In this document: piece by piece, positions 1-6,101 of the stretch
Numbering within the stretch: position 1 is the stretch's first letter
Layout of the letters: each line of letters opens with the position of its first letter
Assembly: GCA_045617725.1 (NCBI GenBank)
Contig: JAZLJD010000040.1
Location: 1-6,267 of the forward strand
DNA: 6,267 bases
From: JAZLJD01 sp045617725
GTDB taxonomy: Bacteria > Bacillota > Clostridia > Lachnospirales > Lachnospiraceae
Direction of reading: 5' to 3'
Notes under the pieces: generated by a model
What the model saw: only the letters and a program-made list of their open reading frames with translations
Told to the model about the DNA's origin: nothing
Databases searched by the model: none
Program-made: the position numbers and the translations under genes

Positions 1-483
1 GAAGCGTACCTTCTTTTTCTCCTGCACTGCCTGAATCAGCATATCAATAACGTAGTAAAGATGTGGGTTATTAGCCTTTATACGCTCGTCTGTATAAATT
101 CTTGGAGTAATCTGCGGCTGCTCATGCACACTTGCCATATCAGTCAGCTTGCCAATCAACTGCTCACTCCGTGCGGCACTTATAAATCTCGAGGAAGAAA
201 CAGCGTCAACCAAAAGCTTAAGTTCCGCCAGTTCAAACTCCCTGGAACCAACGTAAAAAGAATTGCCACGAGAAACATTGGTGATAATGTCCATGCCAAA
301 TTTATTGAGAACATCGATATCATCTTTAATGGTCTTACGATTGCCCGGATATCCCTGGCGAGTCATCTCGTCAATGAGCTCTTGAGTTGAAACCATGTGC
401 TGCTCGTCTGTGTATTTGTATAAGTATTCTCTTAAGGCCAAAAGCCTTCCTTTTTTATCCTGTTTAACTTTTTCTTCGTCCAT
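1..483 (-). CDS. HTH-WYL family transcriptional regulator, N-terminal part (cut by left window edge)
   Basis: The frame is open from an ATG at 483 to the window edge, giving 161 residues of a longer protein (WYL regulators are usually about 300-350 residues). Residues about 10-75 look like a winged helix-turn-helix: a leucine-rich helix (RLLALREYL), a second helix (STQELIDEM), then a recognition-helix segment (NRKTIKDDIDVLNKFG) and a wing ending in NSFYVGSREFE. The segment ELAELKLLVDAVSSSRFIS is typical of the linker helix that follows the HTH in WYL proteins; the WYL ligand-sensing core itself would lie outside the window. The start is supported by GAGG nine bases upstream. Family members bind DNA and often repress or activate defence and DNA-damage genes in response to nucleic-acid or nucleotide ligands; a role in controlling this cluster is inference. 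It lies 141 bases beyond the YgjP stop, so it may be the last gene of the operon or a separate unit. Confidence 0.85.
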   Translation of the reverse strand, partial: MDEEKVKQDKKGRLLALREYLYKYTDEQHMVSTQELIDEMTRQGYPGNRKTIKDDIDVLNKFGMDIITNVSRGNSFYVGSREFELAELKLLVDAVSSSRFISAARSEQLIGKLTDMASVHEQPQITPRIYTDERIKANNPHLYYVIDMLIQAVQEKKKVRF

Positions 484-624
484 AAATAACATCCTCTTCA
501 ACTAACCTTAACCTTTTTTGCGTCCGGTTCTTCCAAATCTCCGGCCGATATCCTACCGTTGCACGCTTTCAATTATTTCCAACCCCACTTTTATCATATA
601 TTATTCAAATCAGTATTGATATTG
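484..624. other. Intergenic gap between the YgjP gene and the WYL regulator gene
   Basis: This is the longest gap in the window. No ORF with a ribosome binding site was found in it. It contains AT-rich sequence near 590-620 on the minus strand with TATGAT at 593-598, a possible -10 element, but no acceptable -35 at 16-18 bases. It also has a short direct repeat, AAGGTTA twice in a row (minus strand, about 502-515), just before the regulator's Shine-Dalgarno site. CCGG occurs at 524-527 and 541-544 and could pair weakly, but no T-run follows in the direction of transcription, so no terminator is called. Confidence 0.5.
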
Positions 625-1185
625 CTACCCACTTATCCTCTTCATCAACGTTCCGCCTTCCATTTTCAGCCACTTAACCGACCTTTTATAATCCGGAAGT
701 ACCTTCTCGACCTCATTCCAAAACGCGGCAGAATGATTCATTTCTTTTCTGTGACACAATTCATGCACTACAACATAATCAATCACTTCTTCCGGCGCCA
801 ACATCAGCAGACAGTTAAAATTCAAGTTTCCTTTGCTGCTACAGCTTCCCCAGCGAGTCTTCTGATTACGGATGGTTATCCTTCCGTACTTAACTCCAAC
901 AATCGGGGCAAAATAAGCAACTCTCTCCGGAATATATTGAAGGGCTTTATCTGCAAGTTTCTGAATTTCCTCGTAAGTCAGCTTCGGCCCGCAATTGACT
1001 TCGTTTTCCTCTTTCCTGCGTGTTATCTCTTCCTGATGCTTACGTATCCAGGGCTCTTTTTCCTTAAGAATCAAATCGATATCGCGTTTTGAAATACGAT
1101 GAGGTACTCTGAGTGTTACCGAAAGGTCAGCATTCACCTGAATTGCCACAGTTTTTCGATTGGAACGAATGACCATAACATCCAT
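625..1185 (-). CDS. YgjP/DUF45 (SprT-like) zinc-dependent metallopeptidase
   Basis: This 186-residue protein has the hallmarks of the YgjP-like metallopeptidase family (DUF45). The zinc-site helix reads VVVHELCHRKEMNH, with HExxH ligands H141 and H145, catalytic E142 and a likely third ligand H151. About 30 residues earlier is the family motif TRWGSCSSKGNLNFN (about 110-124), and WI-K-H-E-I lies in the N-terminal half. The length matches a stand-alone member and the protein should be cytosolic (no signal peptide or membrane segment). The frame can be extended to a GTG at 1194, but that codon lies inside the AGGAGG sequence, so the ATG at 1185 is chosen. The gene follows the NUDIX gene by 13 bases. 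From general knowledge, YgjP genes often sit beside restriction loci, notably type I hsdR; the physiological substrate is not known. Here the neighbour is a type IV restriction enzyme, suggesting an accessory or safety role (inference). Confidence 0.9.
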   Translation of the reverse strand: MDVMVIRSNRKTVAIQVNADLSVTLRVPHRISKRDIDLILKEKEPWIRKHQEEITRRKEENEVNCGPKLTYEEIQKLADKALQYIPERVAYFAPIVGVKYGRITIRNQKTRWGSCSSKGNLNFNCLLMLAPEEVIDYVVVHELCHRKEMNHSAAFWNEVEKVLPDYKRSVKWLKMEGGTLMKRISG

Positions 1186-1193
1186 GCTAAACA

Positions 1194-1199
1194 CCTCCT
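1194..1199 (-). promoter_or_regulatory. Ribosome binding site of the YgjP gene
   Basis: A perfect AGGAGG stands eight bases before the ATG at 1185 and overlaps the TGA stop of the NUDIX gene (1199-1201). It decides the start of the YgjP gene and suggests that ribosomes finishing the NUDIX frame can re-initiate here. Confidence 0.85.
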
Positions 1200-1585
1200 C
1201 AAAGTTTCTCTTTTATCTTCTCAACTAACGAAATATCCGCCGGCAGCCATTCCACGCTGTACAATGATTCCTTATCCAGCCATTTTGCTGCTTCGTGCTC
1301 CTTAAGAACAAGATCACCGCTCACAATCTCGCACCAGAAGCAATCCATTGATAAATGGAAGTTCGGGTAATCATACTCAATCGCATCAATCAATTCCCCG
1401 ACTGATATTTCCGTGTCGAGTTCTTCACGGATTTCTCGCTTAATCGCATCCTCAGGAGTTTCGCCGGCCTCGATTTTGCCCCCCGGGAATTCCCAACCAT
1501 CCTTGTATTCTCCATAACCACGCTGCGTTGCAAATATCCTGCCATCTTTATGAATAACCGCAGCAACTACACGTATTGTCTTCAT
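1199..1585 (-). CDS. NUDIX hydrolase, MutT-like (deoxy)nucleoside triphosphate pyrophosphohydrolase
   Basis: This 128-residue single-domain NUDIX protein has the size of MutT. The NUDIX box runs from G36 (in EFPGGKIEAGE) through E42 to R50-E51-I-R-E54-E55, so all the metal-binding glutamates are present; the usual glycine after them is D57, a tolerated change. WEFPGGK before the box, EHEAAKWL at about 96-103 and EWLPAD near 112-117 are typical of the MutT / CTP-pyrophosphohydrolase branch, which removes pyrophosphate from (modified) dNTPs or NTPs in the cytosol. The exact substrate cannot be read from sequence. The ATG at 1585 is preceded by AAAGGA at 1594-1599, which lies within the last codons of the restriction helicase, and only four bases separate the two frames, so translation is probably coupled. 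This placement suggests a partner role for the helicase rather than general housekeeping (inference). Confidence 0.93.
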   Translation of the reverse strand: MKTIRVVAAVIHKDGRIFATQRGYGEYKDGWEFPGGKIEAGETPEDAIKREIREELDTEISVGELIDAIEYDYPNFHLSMDCFWCEIVSGDLVLKEHEAAKWLDKESLYSVEWLPADISLVEKIKEKL

Positions 1586-1589
1586 AAAA

Positions 1590-4349
1590 TCATTCCTTTG
1601 TCAGTCCAAAATCATACTGTAAATACTCAGGAAGCTCATTCTCCATATGAATGTCAAACAGATATGTTCCATTGTCTCCGTCAGTCTTGCGGGGATTCGT
1701 AAGCTTACCCTTACCAACATACGTAAACGGCAGCACCAGTCCGTTCTCTTCCGAAACCTTACGTATAAACACATGGGTAAAACTGCTTTGTACGAGCTTC
1801 TCAAGATGTGCCTGAGGTAGATTTCTCATCGATTCCCACTGAAACAGGTCTGCCTGCAGGAACTTATCCTTATAATTCAGTTTATCTGCTTCATCCAAAT
1901 CCTTCTTTAACGATGCAAATATAACAACATAATCATCGTAATAATATGTTCCGACCTGGTTATTCGAAGGATTCTTTAAGAGCTTAAGCTGTACCTGATC
2001 CATACGGTAATTCTGCCAGAGCTTGAAGCCTGTCGCATCGCCATTGTCAATCGTGTAGCGGAGCAAACCATACTCAAGCAAGTCATCGATATACTCTCTA
2101 TACTGGTCATCAAGTTCTGCTGAAAGACTGAGCATATCTCTATCACGATTTACAACCTTCAGATATGTCAACGCATGGTCAAGTTCCTCCCGCTGATATT
2201 CCGAAAGCTTCCCAGTCAGGTACCCATCAACCTCCTCATACGTTTTCGCGCCGTCAAGCAGACATTTTACGATATGATATTCATGCGGCCTTACAAGCGG
2301 CAAAAGTCCGGAAATATAGTTAGCCGTCTCTACCTGAGCATCCGTAAACAACGGAAGATTCTCTTCCCCGATACCTTTAAGGAAGTTGTAGTAACTGCAG
2401 TTCTTTCTGCCCTGGGTTTTAACACTCATGAAGCGAATCAAATCCGGAGCACAGTCATTATTGATATAATCGACATGACGCGGATAAAACTCTGCACCTA
2501 TGTACTTCTTAAAATTAAAATAATCCTGTTTCAGGTACTTAATCGCATTGAAGTTCTCCTTATCGATATACTCTAAGATTTCTTCCTTGCTCAGGTCATC
2601 GATATGAATCTCAACACCGTAATCTGCCAGCCCCAGCGCCGTAAAATCATCCTTAACGAGCGACGCCATAAGGCGTTTTTCCATGACAAAATTCTCAGCC
2701 AAAGACCCCAAAGCAAAAGCAATCTGAACACTACGCTTATAGCTGTTACCGATAAAATCAAGAACAGTGACATATTCCTTGTTCATGTACTTACGAAGAC
2801 CACGGCCAAGCTGCTGAATAAATATCGTGGTCGATTCGGTAGGTCTTAAGAAAAGAACCATGTTCACGCCCGGAATATCAACACCTTCATTAAGGATATC
2901 TACGGTAAAAAGAATCTCCAGCGCATGGGCATCATTCTGCAAATCATTATACGCGCGAACACGCTCTCCGATATCATTGCGTCCGGTAAGATACGCAGTC
3001 TTATATCTCTCGCCCAGTGCTTCACACATCATACGGGCATGGGTTACATTACGGCAGAACGCAAGACATTTCAGCTTACCCTGCGGACGATGCTTCTCAA
3101 TCTGATCCGCAATGAAATCGCAGTGATCCTCTTTTGCCATCTGCGCAATCATGCGGCGTTCTTCGTTTCCCGACAGGCCATAATCAACGAGCCGATCACG
3201 GATACCGTAATACTTAAACGGAACAACGAGGTCATTTGCTATGGCATCTCGAAGCCTCAGTTCATACGGAACATTATGATCAAACATTTCAAAAACGTCC
3301 TGATTGTCCAGACGTTCCGGTGTGGCGGTAAGTCCGAGCAGAAATTCCGGTTCAAAATATCCAATAATTTTCTTATACGTTTCCGCCGTAGCACGGTGGC
3401 ATTCATCTATGATGATATAGTCGAACTCATTCTTCGAGAAAAGCTCCAGCGTATTACACATGGTAATATTCGTCGCAAATACGAAATCCGCATCCGATTC
3501 CTTGCTGGTTCCGCTGTAAATTCCGTAGGTCACATTCTTTCCAAAAACCTCCTGAAAGGTCTCCAGCGATTTTCTAAGAATTGAGCCCTCGTGAACGATA
3601 TATAAAAGTCTCTTGGGATTGAAATTAAGGGCATCAAAAGCAGCCAGATATGTCTTACCACTGCCGGCTGAGGCAATCGTAAGCGCACGGTTAACACCGA
3701 CAGCACGATATCTGTTAAGCTCCTTGAGAGCCTTCTTCTGCATATAATTGGGCTTTATCTTTGCTGCGGACAGGTCGTAATCCATGTCCCAGCGCTCAAT
3801 TGCAAAGTTAAGCTTTGTGGCATATTTTGTAATCAGTTCTGAGGATAAAAGCTTTGTAGCATCCCATTTTTCTTCAAACTCCTCTTCCGCCTCGTCAAAC
3901 ACACCGGTTTCATAATTATCCGAAACAGATACATCCCATTCGATGTTTTTTAACAGTGCATATCTGGTAATGTTTGAAGAACCGATCACAATCTCACGAT
4001 AATCATCGAACCTGAAAAGATACCCCTTCGAATGATACCCTAACGTAGCATAGCCGGTATCATGGAAGCTTTCGAAATCCAAATGGCATTCAAAATTCGG
4101 ACATCGGCCCATCAGCGTATAGAAGCTTTTCAGGGATTCGATATCTGTGAAATTCTGATATGTAGATGTAATAATTCTGCCCTTACAGCCACGTTCCACA
4201 GCCGCCTCAATATCTTTATACAGCAATACAAGGCCAGCTTTCTTAATAAAGCTGACCGAGAAATCAAAAGATATACAATGACGCAAATTATCCCTGATTT
4301 TGTCAAGGAAAGTTGTATCCGTATAGTTTGTTAAAAACTGATTCGGCAT
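1590..4349 (-). CDS. SauUSI-like type IV modification-dependent restriction enzyme (PLD nuclease + SF2 helicase + DUF3427)
   Basis: This 919-residue protein (numbering from the ATG at 4349) has three parts. Residues about 1-170 are a phospholipase-D-type nuclease with a single catalytic motif: H106-S-K108, then GSSN at 123-126 and E137 in NIEWD. The expected Asp five residues after the Lys is Arg. H, K, N and E have the spacing I recall for the metal-independent nuclease BfiI (H105, K107, N125, E136). Residues about 195-560 are an SF2 helicase/translocase with ASAGSGKT at 226-233, DECH at 315-318, TAT at 341-343, NEGVDIP at 487-493 and QQLGRGLRK at 512-520. The C-terminal part, especially about 785-919, resembles DUF3427. 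This order and length match SauUSI of Staphylococcus aureus (about 950 residues), an ATP/dATP-dependent enzyme that cuts DNA carrying 5-methyl- or 5-hydroxymethylcytosine, with the C-terminal domain reading the site. The frame extends to an ATG at 4355, but GAGG is only two bases from it and eight from the ATG at 4349. Target specificity here is unknown. Confidence 0.88.
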   Translation of the reverse strand: MPNQFLTNYTDTTFLDKIRDNLRHCISFDFSVSFIKKAGLVLLYKDIEAAVERGCKGRIITSTYQNFTDIESLKSFYTLMGRCPNFECHLDFESFHDTGYATLGYHSKGYLFRFDDYREIVIGSSNITRYALLKNIEWDVSVSDNYETGVFDEAEEEFEEKWDATKLLSSELITKYATKLNFAIERWDMDYDLSAAKIKPNYMQKKALKELNRYRAVGVNRALTIASAGSGKTYLAAFDALNFNPKRLLYIVHEGSILRKSLETFQEVFGKNVTYGIYSGTSKESDADFVFATNITMCNTLELFSKNEFDYIIIDECHRATAETYKKIIGYFEPEFLLGLTATPERLDNQDVFEMFDHNVPYELRLRDAIANDLVVPFKYYGIRDRLVDYGLSGNEERRMIAQMAKEDHCDFIADQIEKHRPQGKLKCLAFCRNVTHARMMCEALGERYKTAYLTGRNDIGERVRAYNDLQNDAHALEILFTVDILNEGVDIPGVNMVLFLRPTESTTIFIQQLGRGLRKYMNKEYVTVLDFIGNSYKRSVQIAFALGSLAENFVMEKRLMASLVKDDFTALGLADYGVEIHIDDLSKEEILEYIDKENFNAIKYLKQDYFNFKKYIGAEFYPRHVDYINNDCAPDLIRFMSVKTQGRKNCSYYNFLKGIGEENLPLFTDAQVETANYISGLLPLVRPHEYHIVKCLLDGAKTYEEVDGYLTGKLSEYQREELDHALTYLKVVNRDRDMLSLSAELDDQYREYIDDLLEYGLLRYTIDNGDATGFKLWQNYRMDQVQLKLLKNPSNNQVGTYYYDDYVVIFASLKKDLDEADKLNYKDKFLQADLFQWESMRNLPQAHLEKLVQSSFTHVFIRKVSEENGLVLPFTYVGKGKLTNPRKTDGDNGTYLFDIHMENELPEYLQYDFGLTKE

Positions 4350-4357
4350 AATCATTA

Positions 4358-4361
4358 CCTC
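4358..4361 (-). promoter_or_regulatory. Ribosome binding site of the SauUSI-like gene
   Basis: GAGG lies eight bases before the ATG at 4349 and two bases before the ATG at 4355, so the downstream ATG is the better start and the protein begins MPNQF. The site lies nine bases past the stop of the deformylase-like stub. Confidence 0.7.
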
Positions 4362-4370
4362 ATAATCATA

Positions 4371-4451
4371 TTAATCCTGCTTCTCCAGGTATTTCGCCGG
4401 CTCCGATTTTGGAGCAAGAACCAAAGGATCGTGAACCAATTCTTTTACCAT
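4371..4451 (-). pseudogene. Truncated peptide deformylase, N-terminal 26 codons only
   Basis: A short frame starts at the ATG whose A is the last base of the methyltransferase stop (TAATG) and has a good GAGGA site at 4459-4463, seven bases upstream. It encodes 26 residues and ends in TAA. The first 19 residues (MVKELVHDPLVLAPKSEPA) look like the N-terminus of the short clostridial peptide deformylases, which begin with a similar V-K-x-V-x-D-xxx-L-xx-KSE-A pattern followed by KED. After SEPA the likeness is lost and the frame ends. None of the catalytic motifs (GxGxAA, EGCLS, HExDH) is present, and they are not found in the neighbouring sequence. It is therefore most likely a decayed or cut-off copy of a gene that once stood between the methyltransferase and the helicase. 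A functional leader peptide coupling translation of the two neighbours is the alternative. The match is from memory over a short stretch. Confidence 0.6.
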
Positions 4452-5035
4452 TATATTTTCCTCGCAATCACATTTACCCATTTTTCCGCGTCTCTCCCTG
4501 GTCTGATATCCGAAGTAACACCACATTCAAGGATTTCAAAACCGGATTCATTCATAAGCGGCTTCACTGATATTTCCGTAAAATCCGTAAATGTTCTTTC
4601 GCCGCGTACCTTAATCCCATCCCCATACTTGAATGATACATATATAATTCCGGACTTAGTTAACGCTTTGTGAAGGCTTTCCAGCGTCTCCGGCAGCTCT
4701 TCAACCGGAACATGTAAAAGAGACGCACACGCCCAGATTCCGTCGAATTCCTCATCAAAAGAAATCTCATCAAACTTCATCTGCCAGACTTCCTGACCGA
4801 TAAGCTCCGATGCCATACGACACATCTCCTTTGAAGCGTCAAATGCAACAACGGAGTATCCGTGCTGAATAAATGCTTTACTGTCCCGTCCGCTTCCACA
4901 TCCGGCATCAAGAATTCTTCCACCGGTAGTTACATATTTTTCAAACTTATCACGCCATAATGACATGTCGGCATTTACTGTGCCTTCAAAAAAGGCTTCG
5001 GCATTTTTATTGTAATATTCGATATTGTTATCCAT
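4451..5035 (-). CDS. Class I SAM-dependent methyltransferase of unknown substrate
   Basis: This 194-residue protein has a Rossmann-type methyltransferase fold. Motif I is ILDAGCGSGRDS at 41-52, the acidic residue that holds the ribose of SAM is D66 in VVAFDAS, and a motif-IV-like strand (FDGIWACASLLHVP, 97-110) follows, then the helix and strand of GIIYVSFKYG (129-138). The N-terminal YYNKNAEAF helix is common to small-molecule and generic methyltransferases of the Methyltransf_11/25 type. It lacks the (D/N/S)PP(Y/F) motif of adenine/N4-cytosine DNA methylases and the PC motif of C5 methylases, and has no target recognition domain, so it is unlikely to be a modification methylase. The ATG at 5035 has AAAGG six bases upstream and overlaps the end of the HNH gene by eight bases (ATGGATAA), a typical coupling arrangement. 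Its substrate (small molecule, RNA or protein) cannot be told. Confidence 0.85.
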   Translation of the reverse strand: MDNNIEYYNKNAEAFFEGTVNADMSLWRDKFEKYVTTGGRILDAGCGSGRDSKAFIQHGYSVVAFDASKEMCRMASELIGQEVWQMKFDEISFDEEFDGIWACASLLHVPVEELPETLESLHKALTKSGIIYVSFKYGDGIKVRGERTFTDFTEISVKPLMNESGFEILECGVTSDIRPGRDAEKWVNVIARKI

Positions 5036-6038
5036 TTGCTGCCTTTCTCTGCGGAGGCGTCCAGATATCTTTGTAACCGTTATCTGAAGCCCATGAGTAT
5101 ATATTTATCAACCGCTGTGCCTGGTAATTCCGCATCAGACTGATATTGGGACGTTCCACAATAATCTGCTCATTTCTCCGTACCAACAAATCAAGCTGAG
5201 CCTTCGGCGCAAGCTTATCGTTCTTGCTCTCATTACATTTCGGACAGGCAAGAACAAAATTCCAAAGATTGTCGTCCTTGATAAATGACCATGGAATAAA
5301 ATGATCCACATGAACCGAGTTCTTTGTAACAGGTTTCCCGCAATAAAAACATTTATTCTCAAACTCTTCAAAAAGAATATTGCGGTAGTAATCAAGATTG
5401 CTACGTTTTGCACTTTCATCAATTTTCGTGAGCAAATGATCCATTACATCATCGGTGTTAATCTTCTCAAGATACTTAGCCCACTCATAATAGTTCAGTT
5501 TTTCAATTGCAACCTTGTGCCTGCAGACAAATTCATACATGATAGGATTGAACTGTATGTACTCACCCTTCTTGGAAAAAGAATAAAGTAACTCTTGCAA
5601 ATCTCCGTATAAAGCACCGACAACATTTTCCTTACAGTCAATCTTCACACGATGGCATACATACTCCTTCACGTCCTCCGGAATGCTTTCAAACGGCAAA
5701 TCCTCAGCTACCGGACACCTTGCCTTTGCTTCCCACAGTGCCTGTTCCAGCTTTGTTGTCTTGCCCCCGGCAATAACCGGAGCCTGACGTATTTTATGTT
5801 TCAAAACCAGATTCCAGTAAACCTCCGCAAATTTTGAAAAAAGCTGATCAAAGGTAAGAATCAGATTCTCATCGGTATTATAAAGATTGTCGAGGATGGA
5901 CTTTAGAAAACCATATTTGTAGCTGGCAGACTGCTTCGATTTGGATGAAAAAAGGTATGCAAAAGCAGACCACATCTCGTCCTCTGAAAGATGGCCTTCT
6001 CTGTATGTTCCTTCTCGTAAACTTGCTCCTGCCGACAT
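5028..6038 (-). CDS. HNH endonuclease with long uncharacterised N-terminal region
   Basis: This 336-residue protein (numbering from the ATG at 6038) carries a C-terminal HNH domain. A zinc pair C230/C233 (CFYCGK), the catalytic-type H243-V-D245-H246 followed by FIPWSF, N257/N260 (DNLWN) and a second zinc pair C265/C268 in ACPKCNESKNDKL make a complete beta-beta-alpha-metal nuclease. Residues 1-225 are mostly predicted helical, with a recognisable start LSEDEMWSAFAYLFSSKSK-x-SYKYGFLKSILDN, but I know no function for this region; it could sense a trigger or bind a partner. The frame can be carried back to a GTG at 6089, but that codon lacks a Shine-Dalgarno site, whereas AGGTG stands six bases before the ATG at 6038. 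The gene follows another HNH gene by 63 bases and overlaps the methyltransferase gene by eight. A defence nuclease is the likely role (inference); a homing-type or phage nuclease is less likely given the operon setting. Confidence 0.82.
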   Translation of the reverse strand: MSAGASLREGTYREGHLSEDEMWSAFAYLFSSKSKQSASYKYGFLKSILDNLYNTDENLILTFDQLFSKFAEVYWNLVLKHKIRQAPVIAGGKTTKLEQALWEAKARCPVAEDLPFESIPEDVKEYVCHRVKIDCKENVVGALYGDLQELLYSFSKKGEYIQFNPIMYEFVCRHKVAIEKLNYYEWAKYLEKINTDDVMDHLLTKIDESAKRSNLDYYRNILFEEFENKCFYCGKPVTKNSVHVDHFIPWSFIKDDNLWNFVLACPKCNESKNDKLAPKAQLDLLVRRNEQIIVERPNISLMRNYQAQRLINIYSWASDNGYKDIWTPPQRKAANG

Positions 6039-6044
6039 TGGTTT

Positions 6045-6049
6045 CACCT
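6045..6049 (-). promoter_or_regulatory. Ribosome binding site of the HNH gene
   Basis: AGGTG six bases before the ATG at 6038 decides this start over the GTG at 6089, which has no purine-rich site in front of it. Confidence 0.6.
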
Positions 6050-6101
6050 GCCTTTGTTCATTCGTACTCAGGTAACAAACTGAATTCACTGTTCATTGCA
6101 A

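Noticed and set aside
61..390. 109-codon plus-strand frame
   Set aside because: It is antisense to the WYL regulator, whose HTH is clear on the other strand.
593..598. TATGAT on the minus strand as a promoter for the WYL regulator
   Set aside because: The best -35 at 17 bases matches the consensus at only two of six positions; kept only as a note in the gap entry.
559..1092. 177-codon plus-strand frame
   Set aside because: It is antisense to the YgjP gene, whose motifs and ribosome binding site are convincing. The translated product shows no recognisable domain.
2925..3584. 219-codon plus-strand frame
   Set aside because: It lies wholly opposite the helicase core (motifs I-IV region) and has no ribosome binding site or domain; it is a shadow of the coding strand.
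4400..4415. Perfect 5-bp hairpin (GCTCC / GGAGC, 6-base loop) in the deformylase stub
   Set aside because: The stem is short and no T-run follows in the direction of transcription, so it is not a credible terminator.
4450..4455. TATAAT on the minus strand just before the deformylase stub
   Set aside because: There is no -35 match 16-18 bases upstream and no extended -10. It overlaps the methyltransferase stop region, so an internal promoter is not supported.
4451..5035. Cognate DNA modification methylase for a restriction-modification system
   Set aside because: The protein has a SAM-binding motif but neither the PP(Y/F)-type nor the PC catalytic motif, and no target recognition domain.
6058..6096. 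12-codon minus-strand mini-ORF in the 63-base gap between the two HNH genes
   Set aside because: It has no Shine-Dalgarno site and no recognisable sequence; it is too short to be supported.
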